From the NCBI GenBank assembly GCA_032622095.1, contig CP136061.1, forward strand, positions 53,827,762 through 53,891,761: a stretch of 64,000 nt of DNA, read 5' to 3'. Positions 1-11,299 of the stretch are shown piece after piece. The notes under the pieces are model-generated. The model made no database searches and was not told the DNA's origin. It saw only the letters and a program-made list of their open reading frames with translations. This stretch comes from Siphonodentalium dalli (Eukaryota; Mollusca; Scaphopoda; Gadilida; Siphonodentaliidae). The first letter of the stretch is position 1; every line of letters begins with the position of its first letter. Both the position numbers and the translations under genes were made by a program.

Positions 1-335
1 AAAAAGCTGTGGCAAACGAAAGACACTAAGTGAAGTATATGCACAGAAAATTCACTGCAAGTTAAGATATATCTTAATTTGCCATTGAATGGTGTGTACA
101 GGTACTTAATGCCGATACACAAGGTCAAAATAAAACAATTATTGTTTTATGTTTTTCAATAACAAAATGACACCATCTTCATGATATACATATATTGATC
201 AAAAGTCTTATTAATGCATGTAGGTTTTCAAAAACAAATTCGGCGAAATCGCGTTGAATTGATTTTCCATATTGCAACTGGAGGTCTGGAATCCAGTCTT
301 TGAAAAGCCGACGAAACTCCTATCGGATGTACGTC
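1..335 (+). repeat. Dispersed repeat, copy A (cut by window start)
   Basis: This stretch matches 10900-11234 base for base apart from a few substitutions and with no length change. Similarity stops right after GGATGTACGTC in both copies, so that is one boundary of the unit. The other boundary lies upstream of the window. The last ~60 bases also occur inverted at about 14165-14225, so this end behaves like the terminus of a repeat family. No coding capacity is seen. Confidence 0.85.
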
Positions 336-1559
336 AATCTATTTGGATCCGTCAGATCGACAAGAAACAACGACCTGAATGTAGGAACAATATACACGCG
401 GAGCACATAACAGTCCACTGTCTATTTTAAAGGTGCTCGGTCCGATCGGGCGCTCCTAGATTGCTGTTTCTTTGGCCCCACGTTTAGAGAGCGCTTGGTT
501 CGACTCGGGGGCCGTCCGTCGGGGCACGGAGTGATTGGATGTCGATGTTTGGGGTATTGCGATCTCTATTGTTTGTGGGGCGGAGCTTGTCTGTCGGACG
601 GGCGGTCTTGCGGATGGGGATGGATGGCTCCAAGTCAGGTGGTAATAATAGCCACTTGATTTTGGAGTTATTCATCTTTGACTGCGGGGCCGTCCGTTTG
701 GCCGGCGTGTTCTTCCACGCGGGCAGTGGGGTCGCGGGCTTTGGGCGTCGATGTCTGGTCGTCCTGGGCTTTGATGTGTGGATTCCTCGGCTCGAATCGG
801 ATATTTTTTGCCTCCGGGACCGGAGGGGTATAGTGGGTTGGGGGCGTCTGGTCGATGTGAGTACCTTTAAGGAATATTGTCCATATACAGGTGTGAGAAA
901 AAAATAGATATAGTGTCAACCATTTGATTGCACATAATTATGCCTAAGGGTGCGTTCATGCGATGGAGGGTTAGCGCGGTATGGTCTTGCGGGAGTTTTG
1001 TCGTGGAGAACGGTATGGTGTCGGGATTGGGGCGGGGGCATGCACATGTGATCCATCTGTATCGTGGCTGACTGCGTGTGAGGTGTGATCTCGGTGGTTC
1101 GGCCTGTGGTGGTGCTGCCGGACTTTGCCTGTAAATAGCGTACAATTAACTCGCAAGAATAAATCATGCGTGTGTTTGAGGGCAGGTTCCGGTAGCGCCG
1201 TTGCAGGTGGAGCTACATGGGGTTTGCTTCTCATGTCTTTTGCTTCGGTGGGTTTGCATGTTGTGTGCGTGTGTCCGTTCTTTTTCTGGCTCCGTGCGGT
1301 TTTCTGTGGCGGAGTGCCCGCGATGGCGCACCGTGCATGCGGACTTGCCGGCGTATTGACGTCCCTAACCTCTCGACTTATGTTATTATTGTTGTTGTAT
1401 TGTTTATACCTTAATTGTTTTTAGTATATGCAATCATTTATTGCAGGAATGGTCTATCTCTTCCATGCCACAAATACAAAACCAAAATTTTAAATAAAAA
1501 ATCCATAATTGAGGATTCTAACAAGATAGAGTTATCCTTCGTACTACACTCTTCGAGTA
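336..1559. other. GC/GT-rich island without recognisable gene
   Basis: From about 430 to 1350 the plus strand is strongly G- and T-rich and clearly higher in GC than the AT-rich DNA around it. Several overlapping open frames of 60-120 codons arise on both strands from this composition. Their conceptual proteins are low in complexity and show no domain I know. I see no splice structure or known repeat. From 1360 onwards the sequence is ordinary AT-rich DNA. Confidence 0.5.
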
Positions 1560-1993
1560 GGTTAGAAGGAACTAAATGTTTTCCATAGGCGACAATGCTA
1601 ACATTTATCCACATTGTTGATAAATAATTGAGATCCCATACCTTTCTTTGCAAAAATCAAAACCACTGGTCCTTAAGACAACTTAATGCACAATTGGATT
1701 TGTTTCCAGCCACGCCTTTTTCATTTAAAACTACCGTCAGATTCGCAGAAAATTTCACTACCAAAATATATCTGGTACAACAAATTTATAAATGCTTTAC
1801 AGACAACCTGAATGGACAGATTCATCAACCTCGCTTAAATGAATCAATAGACTATAAACTATATTTTATTTCACCACAAATTTCTTACTTATAGTATGAC
1901 CCAATCAGCAGACAGAGTGTATTTTATGCTGCTTTGAGATACCCTGTAAATTTAACAAGGGGCATAATCCACCCTATTTAGTTCCTTCTAACC
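1560..1993 (+). mobile_element. MITE, copy 1 (TIR GGTTAGAAGGAACTAAAT)
   Basis: The 434-bp unit begins GGTTAGAAGGAACTAAAT and ends ATTTAGTTCCTTCTAACC, an 18-bp perfect inverted repeat. The interior has no coding potential and is nearly identical to 6003-6452 in the same orientation. Copy 2 carries ~16 extra bases around 6172-6190. This copy has no convincing target duplication of its own. Its left flank AGTA (1556-1559) matches the right flank of copy 2 (6453-6456). Confidence 0.85.
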
Positions 1994-2857
1994 TTAAGAA
2001 GACACAAAACCCTATTGTTTGTTTGATATCATGATATTAAAATGTACATATTAATATAACGTGTTGATTAAAAGTGTTTCGTATATGTACTCCCCTCGCT
2101 TCAGATGTACTCGCATATCCAAGAGGCACACCATATTCATTTCTCTGAAATTATAATTCCTTTGGTTTAGAGGGGTCAACATAATAAAGAGTCTCTGAAT
2201 GCGAATTGTTTATGTCATACATATTAATTTTAATTTTTTTCAAATCAATCACACCTTATGATATCATCACCGTCCATCGCCATAACACAGAAGTTGACCA
2301 GTCTGTATTCGTGGAGTAAACGTTAACCCTGCCAATTTTGATGGAAATCTGCCGTAACGCCAACACTCTTCCTTGCAGAAAATGTTTATGGCTGAAGCTG
2401 AGTCACTGAAATTAAAAATGAGAAATTTACATTTACCATGTAATATATTTTTATAACAGGCAGTTATATCTTTTGTGTAATTTTGAAAACATTAACCCCA
2501 CCCCATAAGCAGATTTTGAGTCTGGTGGATACCCTGATGACTTCATCTGCACTGGCTGCTAGGACATGGCATGGGTTGAGGGAAATTAAACAATTTATAT
2601 CATCAGCCCAGATATGTGTGTGGCACTCATGCACAATTAAAGGTGCGAGCAGCTGATAATGCATGCTTTGAATGTAAACAACAGAACCAGAATCCAAGAA
2701 CATGATGACAGGTAGGACGTTGACAGATTTAAAATAATTGTTCCTTCCCAGTCCAGGCAGTCATATTGTGAAAGTAAATTGCAGTGATCAGAGTGATTAT
2801 TTTCATAACAAATTCTGTGCTGATACTGGTTATGTGCTATTTTAAAATACTGCAAAC
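1994..2857. other. Upstream region of the Mutator-like gene
   Basis: AT-rich DNA between MITE copy 1 and the start codon at 2858. No promoter motif or terminal inverted repeat of the Mutator-like element could be fixed here. Short open frames are present without coding signals. Confidence 0.4.
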
Positions 2858-5441
2858 ATGGACAAAAATGTTAAGAGTGGAAGTAAAAATATGAATACCA
2901 GATACACATATGGTCCGAAAAATGGGCAGTTCAAATGTGGTCATACAGATGGATGGAAACATGGAAATATTCCTAAAAATAAAGTTCGGAGAACAAGTTA
3001 TGTTCGAAACAGTGTAAATAGTTTACCGAAAGTTAACCCTCTGCAAGCCACTTCAATTTCCAAATGCCGGACTGGGAAGGAACATGTAGATTCGTCTATT
3101 GTTACAAGATCTAAATGCTCTCAACCTCCATTGTCAAAAGGAAGATATTCTGCACCTGAAAAAGCAAGGTACATTTAGTTTTGATTATCAGACACCAACA
3201 ATAGTTATGCTAGTACATGCTTAAAGAAGATATCAACCCTTAAATACCCAGAGTGAAAATAATGAAAAAATTTCAAAATCAGTTTCGAGCCCATATGCTG
3301 GTAATTTTTCATGCATATCAATGTAGTTGACACTTGAAATTAAGTATGATATGGTAGAAATAATTTTCCAACATAAAAATGTGAAAAATTTATTAAAAAT
3401 TCTGAAGAAATGCATAATAATTACTGAAAAACATAGTTTTGCATGAAAGGGGTTAACGCATGAAAACTCCTTGCTGAACTCCAGATTAAAATGCAATTTT
3501 AATGAATTTTAGTGTTTTGACTAACTAGTAGCATAAAAGCATAGTTTTAACCCAAGGAAAGACTACACGGTTAACAGAATTGAGGGGGGTGTAACACAAT
3601 TCAAAATGTATATATGGACCAAATGAATAACAAGTATTTCAAGAAAACCAAAGGTGCAGAATATGTTCCCTTTTGATTTCAGGTTGACCACAGTAAAAAA
3701 GAATGGTCCAGTTACAAAAAAGAACCCAACAGTGTGGGAAAGGGAGAGTGACTCATATCGTTCTATTCATATTCGACGCAATGCTGATATGTGGAATTTT
3801 ACATTTCGAGAACATAAGTCACAGCGACCAGATTGTGATGGATTTTTACACTGGGATTTGAGTGCCGAAGAGACTCGTGGGTTGTGTTCACGACAAAAAA
3901 TGATTTGTGATAAGTGTACATATAAATCTGCGATGTTCAATTTATACGGAGAAGTGATATCAGGAAATCGTGGTCGAAGAGCAGCACAACAGAACATTGG
4001 TTTGTGTATTGGCCTTAGTAAAACTCCAATAGCTGCTACCGCATTGCGTCGAATATGCCTCAGTTCAAATATGAAAGCTCCATCAACACGTGGCCTACAG
4101 AAAACATCAAATAAGGTCATGGCAGCCATAGTTGATAAAAATAAACTTGATCTTCAAACTCGACGGTCGCAGTTAGTGAAGAAACAGAGGCAAGATGGAA
4201 AGCCAAAACCTAGGGATATCGATATGCAGGCTGATGCGATTTATAATAACCCCCTATATAGTGGAGCGGGAAAAAACCCATATTCAACCAGCAACACAGG
4301 TGATTTTCTCAGTTGCAGAAAATGTAACCACAAACCACGATATAATTGGGCTGACCGTGCATAACAAACTGTGTTCAAAGGGCTGTCATTTGAAAGCAAA
4401 GCCCTCACATAGGTGTTTCAAAGGTGAGTGCTTTGTAACACTGCCCTTTGACATAGCATTGGTGATGAAAAAACTTGGGCAAATGAGACTCTTCGTGATT
4501 TAAAGGAAAAAAGTGGTATTCAGGCTGATGTTTTAACAACTGACGGGGACGCTGCAACCGGTTTAGCAGCACAGGAGTTATTTGAAGAAGACGTAACCGA
4601 TTCGCAACCCATGCATCGGCTGGATACCACTCATGTTTCCAGAAATCACAGAAAGTTCATCCGACACCACAAGATACTTCCCGATATCATAATTAGTTCA
4701 ACTGTTAAAAATCGAGATCAAACACAGGGGAAAATGGCAACGGATTTAGCAGACCGGTGTGGTGCCGAAATCAGAAAATCTTTGAAAAAATACCCGAGAA
4801 ACTTTCAACTAGTTAAGAGCAAACTTTCGTATGTGTGTGATGCTATAACACAGTGTTACCAGGGCAGGCACAGCCTATGTAAAAAACATTCTTTTGTTTG
4901 CAAGGGCAGGATTAAGGACAACTGGCTTATCAAAAGTCACTTGTTGCCAAAAGATATCAAATTGAAGGAATCACATCAGACCACAGAAGTGATTCGCGAA
5001 CTTGTACACCATCGCCTCAATCCTGCCATGCTTGATAAAACTTGTTCAAACACCAACACCCAAAAGGTGGAAAGTTTTAATCGAGCATTAACAACGGCAA
5101 TCCCAAAGAATGTGACATTTTCAAGAAGTGTGTTTGGCCGGGCACATTCTGTATGCCATTCAATAAATTGTGGATCATCAAATTCAATAAAGAGCTTGTG
5201 TGATAATCTTGGTTGTAAAATAGCAGATGGTTCGAAAGTTGAAAAATCATTAGATCAAGACCAAAAAGACACTGAATGCCGACGTGCGCACAAGAAAACA
5301 AAGAAGGCGAAACGTACTCGTGTAGAGAAAAGAAAAATGTTATATGACTTATACGAGCAGCACCAGGAGGTGATTAAGTACAAAAAAACTCTAACATGCC
5401 ATCCACAAGTACCTCCAACATTGACGACAGAGTGGCTGTAG
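2858..5441 (+). pseudogene. Mutator-like transposase-domain gene, two exons, frameshifted
   Basis: The start is the ATG at 2858. A GT-AG intron at 3169-3682 joins exon 1 to exon 2 in frame (phase 2, ...KAR|LTTV...). The N-terminus has a basic CGHTDGWKHGNIPKNK segment. Further on come the acidic DDE-type blocks LTTDGDAATG (D codon at 4542), HRLDTTHVSRN (D codon at 4622) and QKVESFNRA (E codon at 5070), plus the His/Cys cluster CYQGRHSLCKKHSFVCKG. This order is known from the invertebrate Mutator-like transposase domain family (PF20700 type). Two frameshifts break exon 2: one at the A-run near 4271, after SGAGK, and one near 4460, before DEKTW. They cancel, so the frame downstream is the original one. 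The C-terminus is a basic KKTKKAKRTRVEKRK tail. Either the gene is decayed or these are base-call errors at A-runs. The element's own ends were not found. Confidence 0.8.
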
Positions 5442-5493
5442 AACATTCCTATGGAAAATACTATAAGGGGAAAAGGGTTAATATAAAAAAAAA

Positions 5494-5522
5494 ATAACCC
5501 GTCAGTTAATACCTGACGTTAT
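5494..5522. other. Small hairpin after the Mutator-like gene
   Basis: ATAAC-C-CGTCAG pairs with CTGACGTTAT around a seven-base loop, 50 bp after the stop codon and after an A9 run. It may be a transcript 3' structure or chance. Confidence 0.3.
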
Positions 5523-5531
5523 TATATGTTT

Positions 5532-5789
5532 TTATAAGATGCATGGGGGAATACATCCCAAGCAAGCTTCATTCAATTTGCATGTCATCCTCCCCTGATT
5601 TTCTTGGTGGCTCTCACAACACAGATGGGCGGGGTTAATACATGCTCTCACTCCACAGAGGTGGCTCGCTTCCTGCGCACCTGGGCCCCTGAATGGTGGA
5701 ATCTGTTGGCGAGTTAGTCGATCCCTTATTACTAGAGCTAGTCTGTGAGTTTTCATTCGCCTGTATGTGCCATCTGGCCATTTACCCAT
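5532..5789 (-). CDS. His-Me finger homing-endonuclease-like protein (zinc-binding loop domain)
   Basis: The 85-aa frame on the minus strand (ATG at 5789, stop just upstream at 5805-5807) carries SHLCGVRACINPAHLCCESH then QENQGRMTC and ends CLGCIPPCIL. This is the I-PpoI-type zinc-binding loop (PF05551). His43 and Asn64 are 21 residues apart, like catalytic His98 and Asn119 of I-PpoI. Cys45, Cys50 and His55 match its first zinc site; Cys70, Cys76, Cys79 and Cys83 match the second. The N-terminal YRRMKTHRLAL resembles the strand that precedes the loop in HNH/His-Me nucleases. It is shorter than I-PpoI (163 aa), so it is either a minimal domain, a 5'-truncated gene, or a last exon. It lies tail-to-tail, 90 bp from the Mutator-like gene and between the twin MITEs. 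No residue known to be essential is missing, so activity is possible but unproven. Confidence 0.7.
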   Translation of the reverse strand: MGKWPDGTYRRMKTHRLALVIRDRLTRQQIPPFRGPGAQEASHLCGVRACINPAHLCCESHQENQGRMTCKLNEACLGCIPPCIL

Positions 5790-6002
5790 ATCACCCCATA
5801 TCCCTCATCCTGTGTACCGTGCCATACAAAGCAGGTCCCAAAAGGTCCCCCGAACCGACTTTTTTTGTTCAGTTTTCTAACATAATTTCTATAAAAAGCA
5901 TCCATCTTGATATTAGTAAAGAAAATTTGAGAGTATGCTTGACTGAAATTCTAAAATAGGGTCTGGAAAGGATAAGGTACATTTTGGTTTGAGTGTGCTT
6001 TA

Positions 6003-6452
6003 GGTTAGAAGGAACTAAATGTTTTCCATAGGCGACAATGCTAACATTTATCCACATTGTTGATAAATAATTGAGATCCCATACCTTTCTTTGCAAAAAT
6101 CAAAACCACTGGTCCTTAAGACAACTTAATGCACAATTGGATTTGTCTCCAGCCACGCCTTTTTCATTTAAAACTCGGCGCTTTTAATACTACCGTCAGA
6201 TTCGCAGAAAATTTCACTACCAAAATATATCTGGTACAACAAATTTATAAATGCTTTACAGACAACCTGAATGGACAGATTCATTAACCTCGCTTAAATG
6301 AATCAATAGACTATAAACTATATTTTATTTCACCACAAATTTCTTACTCATAGTATGACCCAATCAGCAGACAGAGTGTATTTTATGCTGCTTTTAGATA
6401 CCCTGTAAATTTAACAAGGGGCATAATCCACCCTATTTAGTTCCTTCTAACC
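6003..6452 (+). mobile_element. MITE, copy 2 (TIR GGTTAGAAGGAACTAAAT)
   Basis: The 450-bp unit is a near-identical direct copy of 1560-1993 with the same 18-bp inverted ends. It differs by an insertion near 6172-6190 and a few substitutions. The right flank AGTA equals the left flank of copy 1. Together the pair brackets the Mutator-like gene and the endonuclease ORF. Confidence 0.85.
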
Positions 6453-7204
6453 AGTACTCCGAACATTTTCGCCCGAATTTCTGTTCTAAAAACTGTCTCA
6501 CAGATGTAATAAGAAACACCGCGAATAGATAGACCATCTTTAATTGTTCAAACCAGGTAAATTGGTGCTCTCTGAGAATGGTTATGTCGGTGTTCCGACC
6601 TGACAACACTGGAATTAGCATTATATACATACATGAATTATGGTATGATATTCCTTCGGATTTATATTCATTCTGCGTGTTTTGGCGATATTCTATATAT
6701 GGGTCACTGACATGGCGGTGCTGTGACAGGACACACGTTTACCTTGATTTACACGTTTATAGTTGGAATACTGGAATGTACCATTCGTTTGCTAAATTTT
6801 AACCCATTACGAAAATAAATAGTAATCAAATGAATCTCAAAATTCATAATAAATAAATAACAAAAGAAACTTAACCATGTGATAAGGATATACTTCCCAA
6901 CACATGTCATCATAGTAAATAACTATACATTATAAACATATATATGAGCGGACTATATTACATAGACACCAGTAATGTAGCTAAAAATCCAAAATATTTG
7001 TTTTATTTTAATACAATGGACCAAACGAATGCAACGCTTTCCCACCAATATATTTCTAAATTCGATTTATGTTTATCCAGAATGTATTTGATATTGAATA
7101 TCCAAACCACCTTAGTCTAATTATGCTCGAACGCCTCTCCATAATTCTAGAATGTCACCAGTTGGGCTTTAGTAATAACTCAAAAAAGGAAAACAATAAA
7201 TATC
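6453..7204. other. AT-rich spacer, possible LINE 5' region
   Basis: No gene seen. The 3' part probably includes the 5' untranslated region of the LINE that starts coding at 7205, but its 5' boundary cannot be set. Confidence 0.35.
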
Positions 7205-10200
7205 ATGATCGGTGAAATAAATCTGGGTGAACTCCAGGCTGGTAAAAAATATGACTTCACAAACAGATATGGGAGAGATGACTGTGATGAAAAAATCGAC
7301 CCATACGAATTCATGAATCACTCTTGTGATTATTATGCACCCACTCAATTCCGGGCCAAAATAAAACAATCAAAGAAAGGCACCTCATTATTAGGTCTTA
7401 ACTGCCGAAGTATAAATGCGAACTGGGATTCATTCAAAGACTTATTATGTAATATCCAAAACAACGACAATATCTTCGACGTCATAGCACTATCTGAAAT
7501 ATTCCGGACCAAGGAAACATATATATTACCCGGGTATCAACCTTTCGAATACGCAACGCGTCCAGATAACGACGATGGTAGAGGTGGGGTTTGATTATTT
7601 ATAAAAAATGGCATAACATTTAGAAATAGACCTGACTTATCTATATTTATACCACACGTCGCAGAAACGCTATTTGTTGACATTAATCCTAACAAAAAAA
7701 ACTCATATGTGGTAGGAGTAATATACAGACCTAACACAGCCCCAAGAGCAGATATCGATGAATTCATGACTTATATAGATGCCATAATGGTCAAACTCAA
7801 TGAATCGCACACTAAAGCATATTTGATTGGGGACTTCAACATTGACCTACTAAACTCTGATAATCATACGAAAACCGGCGATTTTATAGATAACATATTT
7901 GAGCGGGGTTACCTCCCTGTGATTACAAAACCTACTCGGGTCACGGACTACTCAGCAACATTAATTGACCATATCCATACGAACTCGAAGTGGAAATATG
8001 ACTGCGGAATTATATTATCAGATGTCTCTGATCATTTTGCAACGTACTACATTGAAAATGAATTACATCAAAATTATATTAGCTCAGCACAACAATCCCT
8101 AGAACCCATTCGAATAATTAATGAAAAAAATATAAATTCATTTAAAGAAATCCTTGGCAGTCTATCGTTTGACTCAATTTTCGGCTGCAATTCAGCAGAA
8201 CAAGCGTATGAAAAATTTATAGAACAGTATATATCAGCGTATGAGCAAGCCTTCCCTCCCAGATACACCGAACAAAGGAACAAATATATCAAAAGAGAAC
8301 CTTGGATTACAAACGGCTTATTGCAATCATCATTGAATAAAATAAGCTATTCACTAAAACAAACAGCACAGCCATCGACATTCAATATAGATAAATATAA
8401 AGCATATTGTAAAATATTCAACCAACTGAAGAGGAAGAGCAAAAACCAGTACTATAGCTCAATTCTCGAAGAAAATAGAAATAACATGAGACGAACATGG
8501 ACCATATTAAAAGATGCTCTTAAATTATCAACATGTTCACATAGTCTTCCAAAAAATATATAATTTAGAAACAGAACAACTTCAGATCCGGCAACTATTG
8601 CGCAATCATTTAACGAATATTTCGCAACAATAGGTCAGAATACAGCTAATAAAGTAGAGAAAATTCAGGATATACAACCTCTTGATTATATGTCTGAAAA
8701 AAACCAAAAGAACTTCTTTCTCTCAGAAACATCATTGTCGGAGATTGTAGATACATGCACCAAAATGTCCAATAAAAGCTGTGTAGACTTTTTTAATATA
8801 TCAACGAAGCTAATGAAAAGTACTATAAATGAAACAGCAAACGCGCTTTCGTACATAATAAATTTATCCTTCAAACAAGGAGTCGTTCCTAAAAAAATGA
8901 AAATCTCCAGAGTAGTACCAATATACAAAAATAGTGCCCGTGAAAATATTGAAAATTATAGACCAATCAGTATTCTTCCCGCTTTCTCTAAAATTATGGA
9001 AAAACTTATGCATAAACGTTTAAACTCGTTCTTAAAAAAAATTGATATCCTCCACGAAAACCAATTTGGATTTAGAGCAAAACACTCAACCACCCACCCA
9101 TTACTTCATTTATTACATCATATTGCCGAAAATAACGACAAAAATACACGAGACTCTACATTAGCAATCTTTATTGACCTTTCAAAGGCTTTTGACACAA
9201 TCAGTCATGAAATACTCCTACAAAAGCTTGACCATTATGGTATCAGGGGCATAACCAAGAAATGGTTCACGAGTTACTTAGAGGGTAGACAGCAATATGT
9301 TGAAATCGAACATGAAAAATCAAATATGCTCAATATTAGCTGTGGGGTGCCTCAAGGATCGATATTAGGACCGCTACTTTTTCCTCATATACGTCAACGA
9401 TATGCCCTATAGCACGTGTTTGAACATACTTTCATTTGCAGACGACACAACCCTCCATATTTCTGGAAATGACCACCGCCAAATTGAAAAACAAGTTAAT
9501 TCAGAATTGAAAAAAGTTCACAATTGGTGCTGTAGCAATAAATTGGTTATTAATATAACAAAAAGTAAGTACATGTTACTACATCCAACTAATAATGACT
9601 TTAAATGGAATATTCTTAAAATAAAACTGAACAACGAGCCACTAACACGAATTGGAAACGTTAGACCGGAACAATGTATGAAATTCCTCGGAATTAATAT
9701 TGATGAAAATCTCACCTTCAAATATCACATATCAATGGTAAAAACACGTATATCCAATGCAATGTACTGCATCAATAAGGTTAAACGTATACTTCCCAAA
9801 AACTGTTTGAAAACTTTATACTTTTCTCTAATCCACAGTCATCTCATATATGGGTTGCCAATTTGGGGTCATGCTGACACTGGAAATACTCTCTTCAAAC
9901 AACAGAAAAAAGCCATCCGTATCATGGCAAACAGAACGTATAGAAGCCACACCGAGCCAATATTTCGCAAAGAAAAGATTCTAAAATTTTATGACATGTA
10001 TCGGTTACAATCGGCCACTTTTGTATTTGATTGGACAAAAGGAAACCTTCCGAAATCATTTGATAATTCGTTTGAATATACAACTGCTAATACTCGACAA
10101 GCTGGCAATTTGAAAGCATTAACCCCTAGAACGACATTTACTTCTATACTACCCAAACACGCGTTTCCGTGCATATGGAACTTATTGGATAAAAATCTGA

Positions 10201-10238
10201 AAAATATCAGATTTCGAAATAGATTTAAAAAGAATTGA
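7205..10238 (+). pseudogene. Jockey/CR1-group LINE: endonuclease + reverse transcriptase, broken
   Basis: One polyprotein-like frame starts MIGEINLGEL. An AP-endonuclease domain follows, with NCRSINANWDSF, LIGDFNIDLL and SDVSDHFA. Then comes a reverse transcriptase with NYRPISILPAFSK, QFGFRAKHST, IDLSKAFDT, VPQGSILGPLLF and the catalytic FADD (9435-9446), and a typical LINE C-terminus (LIYGLPIWG, IWNLLDKNLK). It is inactive as written. A TGA at 7592-7594 lies just before LFIKNG in the endonuclease domain. A TAA at 8561-8563 lies between the two domains. One extra base near 9385 shifts the frame inside LGPLLF|LIYVNDM. No ORF1 is apparent upstream. The coding part is otherwise full length, so decay seems recent. 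Confidence 0.88.
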
Positions 10239-10895
10239 AAAATAAATATTTATTGCAATATGCAACAAAAGTTAAATGCAACAACTCATTTTGTCAAGAC
10301 TGTAAAGTGGATTAATATAGCATTGACCCCTAATCCCCCCACCATTGTAGTAACAGTAATGCAGTATGTTCACCTTAACATTTTGGCGGGACGAAACGAT
10401 AAACTGCTTCCTACATATCGATATATGAATTCCTCGATAACCTGAAACAAATACCTATTTCAGCAACAACGATCATTCAATGCATTTGATAATAGGAAGC
10501 CATTATTTTTTTAACCAGTGAAGAATTAAAACAGCCCCGGCCATACCCCATCATTAGTGACAGATTTATTATAAACCCATGAAAACAACCAATACAAATG
10601 TATTAACACATACATGTAGATGCACCCCATAAGTGGTTTGGATACATTGTTTGTCTATTAAGAACTACATTCTATCATTTTCATTATCATTTCACTTCAT
10701 TCGTTGCCACTTCATGTTTGTATACGTAGGGGCGACAGCAAGACGGCCCATCTGGGCCATGTCGCTCCTGTATAATATCATTTTTGTTTGTTTATTATCA
10801 CCATTGTCATATATACAAATAACAATCATCATCATCATCCAATTTTTATGCAACCTATTTTATTTCTTAAGTTTCAAGTTTATACAATAATACGC
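10239..10895 (+). mobile_element. LINE 3' untranslated region with terminal hairpin
   Basis: This non-coding stretch follows the LINE stop codon. At 10732-10765 an outer stem GCGACA/TGTCGC encloses an inner stem GGCCCA/TGGGCC, with a seven-base bulge on the left side. Such 3' stem-loops often serve as the recognition structure for the element's reverse transcriptase. A CATCATCATC-rich tail follows near 10830. The exact end is uncertain; repeat copy B starts at 10900. Confidence 0.5.
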
Positions 10896-10899
10896 TTGG

Positions 10900-11234
10900 A
10901 AAAAGCTGTGGCAAACGAAAGACACTAAATGAAGTATATGCACAGAAAATTCACTGCAAGTTAAGATATATCTTAATTTGCCATTGAATGTTGTGTACAG
11001 GTACTTAATTCCGATACGCAAGGTCAAAATAAAACAATTATTGTTTTATGTTTTTCAATAACAAAATGACACCATCTTCATGATATACATATATTGATCA
11101 AAAGTCTTATTAATGCATGTAGGTTTTCAAAAACAAATTCGGCGAAATCGCGTTGAATTGATTTTCCATATTGCAACTGGAGGTCTGGAATCCAGTCTTT
11201 GAAAAGCCGACGAAACTCCTATCGGATGTACGTC
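10900..11234 (+). repeat. Dispersed repeat, copy B
   Basis: Direct copy of 1-335 with no length difference. It runs up to GGATGTACGTC, followed by TCTAGACGTCTC. The mirror of this end, TCTAGAGACGTACATCC, lies at about 14165, with the CR1-like LINE between them. Confidence 0.85.
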
Positions 11235-11299
11235 TCTAGACGTCTCTATTAAAAATAGTTTCTGTATTGAAAGCATTCTCTCCATTTCATTGGAGAGTG

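Noticed and set aside
539-1424. Overlapping frames of 80-120 codons on both strands
   Set aside because: They arise from high GC with few stop codons; no splice logic, no domain and frames conflict with one another.
3767-4129. 120-codon minus-strand frame
   Set aside because: Antisense shadow of the Mutator-like gene, whose plus-strand frame has conserved motifs.
1-11234. Direct repeats 1-335 and 10900-11234 as LTRs of one element
   Set aside because: The interior holds unrelated DNA transposon and LINE sequences with no gag-pol, and the same end occurs inverted at 14165; they are dispersed repeat copies.
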